64,000 nt of DNA, from contig JBKBQT010000014.1 of the NCBI GenBank assembly GCA_046292445.1, positions 1 through 64,000 on the forward strand, given 5' to 3'. This document shows, in pieces, positions 54,096-62,623 of this stretch. A model generated the notes under the pieces. That model ran no database searches. It worked only from the letters and a program-made list of their open reading frames with translations, and was not told the DNA's origin. Both the position numbers and the translations under genes were made by a program. The number at the start of each line of letters is the position of its first letter. Positions within the stretch are counted from its first letter, which is position 1. The DNA is from CALIZF01 sp046292445. Lineage in GTDB: Bacteria > Pseudomonadota > Alphaproteobacteria > Rhodobacterales > Rhodobacteraceae.

Positions 54096-54167
54096 CGGGC
54101 GCGTCCCCTGTCGAACGGCATCACGCTAGGGGGAGAATGCAACAGGCGGATGATGGACCGCCCCGGG

Positions 54168-57100
54168 TCAGCTCCGCGCCGCCCCTTCGAGTTCCTCCAC
54201 CAGCCGCGCCTCTTCCTCGGCCCGCGGTTTGGACAGCCCCGCCAGCAGCAGATAGACCACCGGCGTGAGGTAGAGCGTCGCCAGCGTCGCCAGCCCCAGC
54301 CCGCCCACGATCACCCAGCCGAGCGCGATCCGCGCCTCGGCGCCCGCCCCCGCGGCCAGCAGGAGCGGCACGCCCCCGATCACGGTCGAGGCCATGGTCA
54401 TAATCACCGGGCGGAGGCGGATCACCGTCGCCTCCTCGATCGCGGCCCGCACGCTTGCCCCCGCATCGCGAAGCTGTCCGGCGAATTCCACGATCAGGAT
54501 CCCGTTCTTGGCCATGATCCCCACCAGCAGCACGAGGCCGATCTGGGAATAGACATTGAGGCTGCCCCCCGTCAGAGCCAGCGCGAAGGCCGCGCAGGCG
54601 AGGCCCACCGGCACCGTCGCCATCACGATCACCGCGGCGACGAAGCTTTCGAATTGCGCCGACAGGACAAGGAACACCACCACGATGGCAAAGCCGAACA
54701 CGATGAAGAGGCCGGCCGAGGTCTCGGTCAGCGTCGCCGCCTCGGCCAGCGGCAGGATGCGCATGCCGGGCTCCAGCACCTCGGCCGCCACCCGCTCCAC
54801 CTCGGCCAGCGCCTCGCCGAGCGACAGGGCGGGCGTCAGCCCGGCGGTGATCTCGACCGCGCGAAGCTGCGCCTCGCGCCCCAGTTCGGGCGCCACCGCC
54901 CGCTCCTCGAGCCGCACGAAGGACGAGATGGGGACCATCTGCCCGCCTGCCGCCTGCATGAAGATCCGCTCCAGATCGCCGGGATCGTCCACCGGATCGG
55001 CCGTGGACACGAGCGTGATGTCATAAGCCCGCGCGCCGACGAACACCTGCCCGACCCGCCGCCCGTCGAGCACGGCCTGCAGCGCCTCGCCGAGGCCCTC
55101 GATGGCGATGCCGAGATCGGCCGCCCGGTCACGGTCCACCTCGATGAAAAGCTGCGGCTGCGTGGTGTCGTAGCCGAGCCGGACCTGCCCCATGCGCCGG
55201 TCCTCCTCGAGCCTGCGAACAAGCTCGGCCGCGGCCGGGCCGAGCGCCTCGTAGGTGCCGCCCGTGACGGCGAAGGTCAGCCCGCGCCCCGCGCCTCGGA
55301 TGCCGAGCGAATTGGGCTGGATCGCAAAGGCCCGCGCCCCGATCACCGGGGCGATGCGGCGGTTGATCTCGCCCACGATCTCGGCCTGCCCGCGTTCCCG
55401 CTCGGCCCATGGGGCGAGGGTGAGCACCATGAACCCCCGGTTCGCCCGCCCGCCGGTCCCGGCGAGCGCGAACATGTTCTGCACCTCGCCCGACGCGACC
55501 AGCGGCGCCAGCGCATCCTCGAGCGCGCGCATCTGCGTGTCGGTATAGTCAAGCGACACGCCCTGCGGGGTCGAAACGCTCAGCAGCGCGATCGACCGGT
55601 CCTCGGGCGGTGTCAGTTCCTGCCGGATGCCCGATGCGATCAGCACCGCCGTCGCGCAGAACAGCACCGCCGCGAGCACCACCACGAGCGGCGCGGCAAG
55701 CGCCATCCGCAAGGACCGCGCGTAAACCGCCTGCAGCGCCATCCCCAGCAGCACGAAGGGCCCGCGCCGCTGGCGCACGGGCGGCGCGCGCAGCAGGCGC
55801 GAGGCGAGCACCGGGCAGAGCGTCAGCGCCACGCAGGACGACAGCAGGACCGAGATCGCGAGCGTGTAGCCGAATTCGCGGAACAGCCCCCCCGTCTGGC
55901 CGGGCAGGAAGCTGAGCGGGATGAACACCGCCGCCAGCGTCGCCGTCGTGGTCACGACGGCAAAGAACACCTGCCGCGTGCCCAGCACCGCCGCGGCCCG
56001 CGCCCCCATCCCCTCGGACCGGCGGCGCACGATGTTTTCCAGCACCACGATGGCATCGTCCACCACCAGCCCCGTCGCCAGCACCAGCGCAAGGAGCGTG
56101 AGCACGTTGATCGAGAAGCCGACGAGCCAGATCGCCGCGATCGTGCCGATCAGCGCCACCGGCAGCGTGACGGCCGGGATCAGCGTCGCCCGCCAGTCGC
56201 GCAGGAACAGGAAGATCACCGCCACGACGATGAGCGCGGCAAAGCCGAGCGTCTTGGCCACCTCCTCGATCGCGCCATTGACGAAGGTCGCATCGTCCGA
56301 GGTGACGAAGATCGCCACATCGTCCGGCAAGAGCCGCCGGATCTCCTCGACCTGCGCGCGCACGGCGGTCGAGATCTCGAGCGTGTTCGACTGCGCGGCG
56401 CGGATCACGCCGAGGCCCACCCCCGCCTCTCCGTTCGCGCGCAGGATCGTCTGCCCGCTCGCCGGGCCGAGCGTGACCATCGCCACATCGCCAAGGCGCA
56501 CGCCATCCGCGACCGCCAGCGCCTCGAACTGCCCGACGGTGCTCACCGCCGCGGTGGTGCGCACCACGATGCTCTGGTCCGCAGACGAGATCGCCCCGGC
56601 GGGCGCGTCGAAGGCCACGCTCGACACCGCGCGGCGCACATCGGCAAGGCTCAGGCCCCGGCTTGCGAGCTGCATCAGGTCGATATCGACGCGGTAGATC
56701 TCGGACCGGTCACCGAAGACCTGGACATCGGCGACGCCCGCGACCGACAGGAGCCGGTCGCGCACCACATCCTCCACCAGTTGCGACAGCGCCTCGGGCG
56801 AGCGTGTGGCGGACGTGACGGCAAGACGCATGACGGCATCGGCATTGGCATCCGCCTTGACCACCCGCGGATCCTCGGCCCCGGCGGGCAGCGTGCCGCG
56901 GATGCGTGCCACGCCGTCGCGCAGGTCGGTCGCGGCAACGTCGAGATCGACGCCGTCGGCGAATTCCACCGTGACCTGGCTGCGCCCGAAGCGCGAGCTG
57001 GACGAGATCGACTTGACCCCCGTCGCCCGCCCCGCCGCGCCCTCGATCGCCGCCGTCACCTCGCGATCCACCGTTTCCGGGGCGGCGCCGGGAAAGTCGG

Positions 57101-57287
57101 TCGTGATGGTCACCACCGGCCGGTCCACATCGGGCAACTCGCGCACCTCGGCGCCCAGAAGGCCGGCGAGCCCGGCCAGAACGATCAGCGCATTGAGCAC
57201 GAAGGCGAGGATGGGGCGGCGCACGAACAGCGCCGTGCCCGATTTTCCGGCCTCGGCTGCATCGGCGACCTTGTCGGCAACGCTCAT
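54168..57287 (-). CDS. RND-family efflux transporter permease
   Basis: A 1039-residue AcrB/MexF-like inner-membrane pump. Twelve segments are expected; visible landmarks are FVRRPILAFVLNALIVLAGL, PVVTITTDFPGAAPETVDRE, TLLALVLATGLVVDDAIVVLEN (the TM4 Asp pair in GLVVDDAI), LSSCVALTLCPVLASRLL and a C-terminal VYSQIGLVLLVGIMAKNGIL. It uses the proton gradient to export hydrophobic compounds. ATG 57287 was chosen after GGAGAAG. The MFP gene lies 84 bases upstream. No outer-membrane channel gene is nearby, so it presumably borrows a TolC-like protein. Confidence 0.95.
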   Translation of the reverse strand: MSVADKVADAAEAGKSGTALFVRRPILAFVLNALIVLAGLAGLLGAEVRELPDVDRPVVTITTDFPGAAPETVDREVTAAIEGAAGRATGVKSISSSSRFGRSQVTVEFADGVDLDVAATDLRDGVARIRGTLPAGAEDPRVVKADANADAVMRLAVTSATRSPEALSQLVEDVVRDRLLSVAGVADVQVFGDRSEIYRVDIDLMQLASRGLSLADVRRAVSSVAFDAPAGAISSADQSIVVRTTAAVSTVGQFEALAVADGVRLGDVAMVTLGPASGQTILRANGEAGVGLGVIRAAQSNTLEISTAVRAQVEEIRRLLPDDVAIFVTSDDATFVNGAIEEVAKTLGFAALIVVAVIFLFLRDWRATLIPAVTLPVALIGTIAAIWLVGFSINVLTLLALVLATGLVVDDAIVVLENIVRRRSEGMGARAAAVLGTRQVFFAVVTTTATLAAVFIPLSFLPGQTGGLFREFGYTLAISVLLSSCVALTLCPVLASRLLRAPPVRQRRGPFVLLGMALQAVYARSLRMALAAPLVVVLAAVLFCATAVLIASGIRQELTPPEDRSIALLSVSTPQGVSLDYTDTQMRALEDALAPLVASGEVQNMFALAGTGGRANRGFMVLTLAPWAERERGQAEIVGEINRRIAPVIGARAFAIQPNSLGIRGAGRGLTFAVTGGTYEALGPAAAELVRRLEEDRRMGQVRLGYDTTQPQLFIEVDRDRAADLGIAIEGLGEALQAVLDGRRVGQVFVGARAYDITLVSTADPVDDPGDLERIFMQAAGGQMVPISSFVRLEERAVAPELGREAQLRAVEITAGLTPALSLGEALAEVERVAAEVLEPGMRILPLAEAATLTETSAGLFIVFGFAIVVVFLVLSAQFESFVAAVIVMATVPVGLACAAFALALTGGSLNVYSQIGLVLLVGIMAKNGILIVEFAGQLRDAGASVRAAIEEATVIRLRPVIMTMASTVIGGVPLLLAAGAGAEARIALGWVIVGGLGLATLATLYLTPVVYLLLAGLSKPRAEEEARLVEELEGAARS

Positions 57288-57371
57288 TCCGCTTCTCCGT
57301 CCGTCAACCGTCCGGCCCTGCGCGCCGGGCAATGCACGGACCACCGCGCGGCCAGACCGGCGCAGCGCCTG

Positions 57372-58559
57372 TCACGTCCGCGGCCGGGCGCCGCCCGCCG
57401 CGGCCGCGGGGCCGCCCGTCGCCACCTCGGCGCCGGGGCGCAGCGCCTGCACCCCTTCGCGCACCACCAGATCGCCCGGCTGGAACGCGGCCTGCACCAG
57501 CACCGCCGAGGCGGTGCGCTGGACGATCCGAACCGGCAGCCGCGCCGCCTTGCCCTCGCGCACGATCCAGACAAAGGCGCCGCTGTTGCCCCATTGCACC
57601 GCCAGCGGCGGCACCGTCGGATGGCGCGGCCCTTCGACATCCAGCCCGATCTCGAACGCCATCCCCGCGCGCAGCGCATCGCCGGGATTGTCCACCTCGG
57701 CCTGGACACGGATCGTCCGGCTCGCCACCTCGACCCGGTTGTCGAGCGCCACGATCACCCCGGACAGCGTGTCCTCGGCCCGCGCGAGGGGGCGGACCGT
57801 GACCACATCGCCCGGCCCGATCTGGCCGACGAACCGTTCGGGCACCCGAAACTCCACCACCAGCACCGCCCGGTCGTCGATCCGCGCGATCTCGGTGGCC
57901 GCTGTCACCTGCTCGCCGGCCTCGATGCCGATGATCCCCACCGATCCCGCGATCGGCGCGCGCACGTCGCGGCGCGAGAGCGCATATTCGGCCTCGCGCA
58001 GCGCGAGTTCCGCCTGCCGCAGCGCAAGGTCGGCCTCGCGGATCTGAAGATCGGTCGCGCTGCCGGTGGCGCGCAGCCGCTCGACCCGGTCCAGCCGGTC
58101 GCGCGCATCGTCGAGCACAAGGCGCGCGCGCGCCACCGCGATGTCCTGCGCCTCGCGGTCGAGCACGGCGATCACGTCGCCGGCCTGCACCCGCGTCCCC
58201 GACGCGACCGGCACCGCGACGATGCGCCCCGCGACCTCGGCCGTCACCGTCACCGCATGCCGCGCCTGCCCCGTGCCGATCGCCGCCACCCGGTCGAAGG
58301 CGCGCGCCTCGCCGGGCGGCTCGGCTAGCACATTGACCGGGCCGCGCGCGAACCCGCCCGGCGGGCCGCCCCGGCCCGGTGCCGCAGGCGCCTCGGCGGG
58401 CGGCGGGACGAGGCCGAGATCCTTCATCGGCTGCAGCACGCCCGCCCGTTCGAGCCAGGGATGCGACGCCGGCAGGAACCGCGCCCAGAGCACGGCGACG
58501 ACGGCGGCAATCGCCGCGCCGAGTGCCGCCTGCCAGAGGATGCGCCATACAACGCCCAT
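57372..58559 (-). CDS. RND efflux membrane fusion protein
   Basis: A 395-residue periplasmic adaptor (HlyD/AcrA type). One N-terminal hydrophobic anchor (about residues 8-27), no lipobox, then VTVTAEVAGRIVAVPVASGT and VQAGDVIAVLDREA (lipoyl domain). A helical hairpin DRLDRVERLRATGSATDLQI follows, and a second lipoyl half RRDVRAPIAGSVGIIGIEAG. It links the RND pump to an outer-membrane channel. ATG 58559 is chosen after GGGAGACGGC. It heads the operon MFP - RND. Confidence 0.92.
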   Translation of the reverse strand: MGVVWRILWQAALGAAIAAVVAVLWARFLPASHPWLERAGVLQPMKDLGLVPPPAEAPAAPGRGGPPGGFARGPVNVLAEPPGEARAFDRVAAIGTGQARHAVTVTAEVAGRIVAVPVASGTRVQAGDVIAVLDREAQDIAVARARLVLDDARDRLDRVERLRATGSATDLQIREADLALRQAELALREAEYALSRRDVRAPIAGSVGIIGIEAGEQVTAATEIARIDDRAVLVVEFRVPERFVGQIGPGDVVTVRPLARAEDTLSGVIVALDNRVEVASRTIRVQAEVDNPGDALRAGMAFEIGLDVEGPRHPTVPPLAVQWGNSGAFVWIVREGKAARLPVRIVQRTASAVLVQAAFQPGDLVVREGVQALRPGAEVATGGPAAAAGGARPRT

Positions 58560-58677
58560 GCCGTCTCCCGCGCCGTCCATCGCTGCAGGTCAGGACACTA
58601 GCGCCGCGCCGCCGGCGGCAAAGCGCAAAGCGGCCGCGACCTGCGCCTTCGTGTCACATTCGGGTGAGTCGCGCAGC

Positions 58678-58701
58678 AAAAAGGCCGCCCCTGGGGCGGC
58701 C
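58678..58701 (-). terminator. Rho-independent terminator after rpmG
   Basis: On the minus strand GGCCGCCCC and GGGGCGGCC form a GC stem (58701-58683) followed by TTTTT (58682-58678), about 50 bases after the rpmG stop. The clearest intrinsic terminator in the window. Confidence 0.88.
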
Positions 58702-58748
58702 CTGCACCGATCGCCGGACGCTTGCGCCCGCGGATCGCGGGCCGCCCG

Positions 58749-58916
58749 TCACTTGATCTTGCCTTCCTTGTATTCGACATGCTTGCGCACGACGGGATCG
58801 TATTTGGTGATCGAGAATTTCTCGGTCATCGTCCGGGCGTTCTTCTTGGTGACGTAGAAATGCCCGGTGCCCGCCGACGAGTTGAGGCGGATCTTGATGG
58901 TGGCCGGTTTCGCCAT
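58749..58916 (-). CDS. rpmG: 50S ribosomal protein L33
   Basis: A 55-residue L33: [34 protein letters not shown], and [20 protein letters not shown]. It is the cysteine-free (non-zinc) type, normal in alphaproteobacteria. Structural protein of the 50S E-site region. AGGAG lies 8 bases before the ATG. It stands alone between its own promoter (58977-59004) and a strong terminator. Confidence 0.97.
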   Translation of the reverse strand: MAKPATIKIRLNSSAGTGHFYVTKKNARTMTEKFSITKYDPVVRKHVEYKEGKIK

Positions 58917-58976
58917 GGCGCAACTCCTTCGATGGGGCCGCCGCCCGTGGCGCAACCCGAAAAGCCTGAGGCTCGC

Positions 58977-59004
58977 CTTCTAGCCGCGCCCGCGATGCTG
59001 TCAA
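58977..59004 (-). promoter_or_regulatory. rpmG promoter
   Basis: Minus-strand TTGACA (59004-58999), a 16-base spacer and TAGAAG (58982-58977). The expected start is near 58970, about 54 bases before the rpmG ATG. A near-consensus -35. Confidence 0.7.
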
Positions 59005-59034
59005 GCCATATCGCCCGGTCGGACCGTCCGCCGT

Positions 59035-59688
59035 TCAGACCGTCGGCGGCGCCAGCCCCAGCTGGGCATGAACCGCAGCGCGGGCCGTCCGGTCGAGGCC
59101 GAGCGCGCCGCCGAGCGCGGCAAGGAACTGCTGTTCCTGCGGCGTGTCGGACCGCGCCATCGCGGCGGCGGCGGCATAGGTCTGGCCCCGCGCGCCCTCG
59201 GCCACGTCACGGGCAAAGGCGATCGGATCGACCGGGGCATCCATCTCGGCCGCGACGAAGGCGCGTTCCTCGGGGGTAAGCTCGTCCAGATGCGCCTCGA
59301 TCTCGGCCCGCTCTTCGGCGGTGATCACGCCGTCGGCCTTGGCGCCCATGATCATCGCGCGGATCATCAGCTTGGCATTGGCCTCCATCGACGCAGTGGC
59401 GGCGTTGGTGCCGGTCATCTTGTCGACCATCGCGCCGAGGTTCGACATCCCCGCCGCCGCCGCCGTGCCCATCGCGCCCAGCATGGCCGCCATCCCGGCC
59501 GAGACATCGGCCGGCTTGCCCTGCGCGCCGGTCATCTTGTCGAGCGCATCCGCCATGGGCGCCAGCGCGGGATTGCCCTTCATCGCCTCCTTGACCCCGT
59601 CCATGCCGCCGATGGCCCGGTAGCGGTCAAAGCCCTTGGCGGCGGCGAACCCGGCCCCGAGCAGCGCAAGCGTCTTGACGAAACTCAT
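59035..59688 (-). CDS. DUF533/TerB-like protein
   Basis: A 217-residue protein with an Ala/Met-rich N-terminal half (GAGFAAAKGFDRYR; repeated low-complexity AMLGAMGTAAAAG) and a C-terminal all-helical TerB-like domain: LMIRAMIMGAKADGVITAEE, IEAHLDELTPEERAFVAAEM, and FLAALGGALGLD. DUF533 proteins are related to tellurite-resistance TerB; function is unknown. The N-terminus may insert in or associate with the inner membrane. ATG 59688 has GGGGAGA upstream. Confidence 0.85.
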   Translation of the reverse strand: MSFVKTLALLGAGFAAAKGFDRYRAIGGMDGVKEAMKGNPALAPMADALDKMTGAQGKPADVSAGMAAMLGAMGTAAAAGMSNLGAMVDKMTGTNAATASMEANAKLMIRAMIMGAKADGVITAEERAEIEAHLDELTPEERAFVAAEMDAPVDPIAFARDVAEGARGQTYAAAAAMARSDTPQEQQFLAALGGALGLDRTARAAVHAQLGLAPPTV

Positions 59689-59809
59689 GGCATTCTCCCC
59701 ATACGGTGCTGGCAGTGTCGCAGGCCAGTGTAACGGCTTGCGGACGATCGCGACAGGGGCGGCGCGGGGCCTTGCAGCGGTGCGCGTGCCCCGCGGCGGC
59801 CTTTCGTTT

Positions 59810-60200
59810 GCGCGGAGGGCCTGTAAGCCGGATTCTGTCCGGGGGGACGAGCCCCCTCGGGCGACCATTCATCTGGGCGATGCGTTGCCGCGCCGCTCAT
59901 GCTGCCAACCCGGGCCTCTCGGGCTGAAGCGTCCCTGCGGCGATATCCCCTGCGGGATCAGCCCCGCGCGAGGCCCCTATTTGGCATTGCTCCCGGTGGG
60001 GCTTGCCGTGCCGTCCCGGTTGCCCGGTCCGCGGTGGGCTCTTACCCCACCGTTTCACCATCACCCCGCAAGCGGGGCTGTCTGTTCTCTGTGGCGCTTT
60101 CCCTCGGGTTGCCCCGGCCGGGCGTTACCCGGCACCGTTGCCTCATGGAGTCCGGACTTTCCTCGACGGTTCCCCGCCGCGGTCGCCCGACCCTCCGCGC
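59810..60200 (-). ncRNA. rnpB: RNase P RNA, class A
   Basis: The catalytic RNA that matures tRNA 5' ends. On the minus strand it starts GCGCGGAGGG and ends CCCTCCGCGC, which pair to form helix P1. The universal core blocks are present: GAGGAAAGTCCGGACTCCAT (P4 5' region, 60160-60141), AGAGAACAGACAG-type CR II sequence, GGTAAGAGCCCACCG, and the 3' ACAGAATCCGGCTTACAGG (P4 3' strand). Ends are set by P1 and by a promoter placing the start near 60200. About 391 nt, normal for an alphaproteobacterium. Confidence 0.95.
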
Positions 60201-60206
60201 GCCCCC

Positions 60207-60235
60207 GACATAGGCGCCGCGCCCGGCGCGGTCAA
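60207..60235 (-). promoter_or_regulatory. rnpB promoter
   Basis: Minus-strand TTGACC (60235-60230), a 17-base spacer and TATGTC (60212-60207). The start predicted 7 bases downstream coincides with the first base of RNase P helix P1 (60200). Confidence 0.75.
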
Positions 60236-60315
60236 CGCCCTCGACGCCGCGTCGCCGCTTGACAGCCCGGCGCGCGCCGGCGCCCGATGCGGCAGGCACG
60301 GCAGAGGGGGGAAGC

Positions 60316-61176
60316 ATGTCCAAGGTGCTTTACGAAAAGGACGGCCGCATCGCGCGCATCACGCTCAACCGGCCCGAGGTGCTCAACGCCATCGACGACG
60401 CGGTGCCGGCGCTGCTCGCCGCCGCGGTCGCGCGGGCGGATGCCGATCCGGGCGTGCATGTGATGGTGCTGTCGGGCGCGGGCCGCGCCTTCTCGTCGGG
60501 CTATGACCTTGCCTATTACGCCGAAGGCAACGGCAGCGGCGACGTGACCCAGCCGATGCCCTGGGATCCGATCAAGGATTACGCCTTCATGTGGCGCAAC
60601 ACGCAAAGCTTCATGGCGCTGTGGCGGGCGATGAAGCCGGTGATCTGCAAGGTCCACGGCTTTGCCGTCGCCGGCGGGTCGGACATCGCGCTTTGCGCCG
60701 ACCTCACGATCATGGCCGAGGATGCCGAGATCGGCTACATGCCGGCCCGCGTCTGGGGCTGTCCGACGACGGCGATGTGGGTCTACCGGCTCGGGGCCGA
60801 GCGGGCCAAGCGGATGCTGTTCACCGGCGACCGGATCACGGGGCGCGAGGCGGCCGCGATGGGCCTTGTGCTCGAGGCGGTGCCGGCCGAGGCCCTGGAC
60901 GCGCGGGTGGAGGCGATGGCGGCGCGCATGGCCTCGGTGCCCGTCAACCAGCTTGCGATGCAGAAACTGGTCATCAACCAGGCCATCGAGGCGACAGGGC
61001 TGATGAACACGCAGCGCCTCGCCACGATCTTCGACGGGATCACCCGCCATTCGCCCGAGGGGCTGAACTTCAAGGCGAGGGCCGAGGAAGCGGGCTGGAA
61101 ACAGGCCGTCGCCGACCGCGATGCCGGCACCTGGGACTGGACGGCGAACGCACCCCTGCCGCCGGCGAACCGCTGA
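60316..61176 (+). CDS. Crotonase/enoyl-CoA hydratase-family protein
   Basis: A 286-residue crotonase-fold enzyme. It has RIARITLNRPEVLNAIDDAV, the first oxyanion loop LSGAGRAFSSGYDLAYY, the second FAVAGGSDIALCADLTI, then ARVWGCPTTAMWVYRLGAER and ITGREAAAMGLV. The usual first catalytic Glu of hydratases appears as Trp-Gly-Cys-Pro context rather than the FPELGL/GLIP form, so it may not be a standard hydratase. GGGGGGAAG precedes the ATG. Divergent from rnpB. Confidence 0.88.
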   Translation: MSKVLYEKDGRIARITLNRPEVLNAIDDAVPALLAAAVARADADPGVHVMVLSGAGRAFSSGYDLAYYAEGNGSGDVTQPMPWDPIKDYAFMWRNTQSFMALWRAMKPVICKVHGFAVAGGSDIALCADLTIMAEDAEIGYMPARVWGCPTTAMWVYRLGAERAKRMLFTGDRITGREAAAMGLVLEAVPAEALDARVEAMAARMASVPVNQLAMQKLVINQAIEATGLMNTQRLATIFDGITRHSPEGLNFKARAEEAGWKQAVADRDAGTWDWTANAPLPPANR

Positions 61177-61245
61177 AGCGCCGGCGCGCCGCAGCGCAGG
61201 GGGCCAGGGTCCCGACGGACGCGCTGCGACGGCCGCGCAGCCGAT

Positions 61246-61297
61246 CCCGCCCTCAGGGCCCGCCCTCAGGGCCCGCCCTCAGGGCCCGCCCTCAGGG
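61246..61297. repeat. Four perfect 13-bp tandem repeats
   Basis: CCCGCCCTCAGGG occurs four times without a mismatch (61246-61258, 61259-61271, 61272-61284, 61285-61297). Each junction forms a CCCTCAGGGCCC-like partial palindrome. The last unit covers the stop codon of the minus-strand amidase gene, so the array lies exactly between two convergent genes. Confidence 0.92.
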
Positions 61298-61942
61298 ATC
61301 GACGCGCATTTGCGCGGCCAGGCCCGCCGCAAGCGCGCGGTCGGCCGCATCCTCGGGTCCGCAGGCCCATGGACGGAACCGCAGCCGGAACGCCGCGAGG
61401 CGAACCGCAGGATCGACCGCCGGATAGCCGATCCGCGTCAGGCTCGCCTCCAGCGGCACGGCCGGATCGCCGGGGCCCGAGGGCCAGACCGCCAGCCCGG
61501 CCCGTGCGAGGCCCCGCCAGTCGAACCGCGCGCCGGGATCGACCTTGCGCCCCGGCGCCATGTCGCTGTGCGCGATCACGCCGGCCGGTGCGATGCCCCA
61601 GCGGTCCATGACCCCCGCCAGCACCCGCTCGAGCGCCGCCATCTGGGCCGAGGGGAACGGCCGGTCGCCGGGATTGGCGAGCTCGATGCCGATCGAGCGG
61701 GAATTGACATCGCCCCTGCCCAGCCATTCCCCCGCCCCGGCGTGCCAGGCCCGCAGCGCCTCGTCCACCAGCGGCTCGGCGTTTCCGGCCTCGTCGATCA
61801 GCCAATGCGCCGAAACCTCGGCCGCCGGATCGCACAGCCGCGCCCGCGCGGCCGCCGCCGTCGCCATGCCGGTATAGTGGATCACGACAAGGTCCGGGCG
61901 CAGGCCGCCCCGCCGTGGCCCGCAGTTCGGGCTGGGGAACAC
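61292..61942 (-). CDS. N-acetylmuramoyl-L-alanine amidase (Amidase_2)
   Basis: A 216-residue zinc amidase of the AmpD/AmiD group that cleaves the lactyl-L-alanine bond in murein or murein fragments. Zinc ligands are visible: LVVIHYTGM (His22), GVIAHSDMAPGRKVDPG (His125, Lys133, Asp135). No signal peptide is present, so it is cytoplasmic like AmpD, recycling anhydro-muropeptides, unless an upstream start exists. GTG 61942 is 4 bases after the lipoprotein stop; the start matches the PSPN-GPRR-LRP pattern I recall for Rhodobacterales. Confidence 0.88.
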   Translation of the reverse strand: MFPSPNCGPRRGGLRPDLVVIHYTGMATAAAARARLCDPAAEVSAHWLIDEAGNAEPLVDEALRAWHAGAGEWLGRGDVNSRSIGIELANPGDRPFPSAQMAALERVLAGVMDRWGIAPAGVIAHSDMAPGRKVDPGARFDWRGLARAGLAVWPSGPGDPAVPLEASLTRIGYPAVDPAVRLAAFRLRFRPWACGPEDAADRALAAGLAAQMRVDP

Positions 61943-61946
61943 CGCC

Positions 61947-62597
61947 CTACTGCACCGCCGCGCGGAAGGGGCGCGGATCCCAGCGGCAGGCGAACCCGTC
62001 GCCATCGGGGTCGAGCCCGCGCGGATCGCGCTCGGGTCCGCCGGCGGCAAGGAACGCCTCCTGCGCAAGATCGTCGGACGGATAGGCGGCACAGGCCGCT
62101 TCGGGGCTGCGCATGCGGATGGGAAAGCGGGAATAGAGCCTGGTGCCCGGGTTGTGCCGGGTGGCCAGCGCATATTCCACCACGTTCGGCCCCGACGGCC
62201 CCCTGCGCTGCGGCACCGCCGTCGGCGCGACGACGACAAGCTGGGCCTGCTGCGCCCGGCGCCGCGCGGCATCGGATTCGATCGATTCGCGCGATGCGAC
62301 GGCGCCGAAATCCTGCTCGTCCGAAATCGTCGCACGACCGGGCCCGTCCGGCACCGCAAGCGCAGTCGCCGCCGGCGGCAGCGGCGCGCCGAGCGGCGCG
62401 GATACGACAGCGGGCGCCGCCACGGCCGGCCCCGCCGGGAAAGGTGCGGCGGCGGGCGGCGCGCCGCGAAGCTGCGCCTCGCGGTCGCGCAAATATTCCG
62501 TGTAGCTGCCAAAACCGACGCCCGCGCCGCTGTCGGGCACGGGCGGCTGCGTGCAGGCGGCCAGGGTGACGAGAAGGAGAAGCGCGATCAGCCGCAT
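61947..62597 (-). CDS. Excalibur-domain lipoprotein
   Basis: A 216-residue lipoprotein. The signal MRLIALLLLVTLAAC ends in a lipobox with Cys15. A Pro/Ala-rich linker (35-90) leads to a C-terminal Excalibur-type calcium-binding motif, DPRGLDPDGDGFACRWDP, with a partner Cys in PEAACAAYPSD. The Asp-x-Asp-x-Asp-Gly pattern is clear. Probably outer- or inner-membrane-anchored and facing the periplasm. The next gene, a murein amidase, starts 4 bases after the stop, suggesting a shared cell-wall role. Confidence 0.82.
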   Translation of the reverse strand: MRLIALLLLVTLAACTQPPVPDSGAGVGFGSYTEYLRDREAQLRGAPPAAAPFPAGPAVAAPAVVSAPLGAPLPPAATALAVPDGPGRATISDEQDFGAVASRESIESDAARRRAQQAQLVVVAPTAVPQRRGPSGPNVVEYALATRHNPGTRLYSRFPIRMRSPEAACAAYPSDDLAQEAFLAAGGPERDPRGLDPDGDGFACRWDPRPFRAAVQ

Positions 62598-62623
62598 GGA
62601 TAGGCCCTGCATGATCGCCGCAT

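Noticed and set aside
53139..58328. A 1729-codon open frame on the plus strand
   Set aside because: It runs antisense to the cluster 2 ATPase 5' end, TetR, RND pump and membrane fusion genes, is rich in Arg, His, Pro and Gly, and shows no recognisable domain. Stop codons are rare in reverse frames of very GC-rich genes.
59815..60213. Several short open frames on both strands
   Set aside because: The region folds as RNase P RNA with all core conserved blocks, so the frames are incidental.
61246..61297. Possible CRISPR-like array
   Set aside because: The 13-bp units are directly adjacent without spacers, and no cas genes are nearby.
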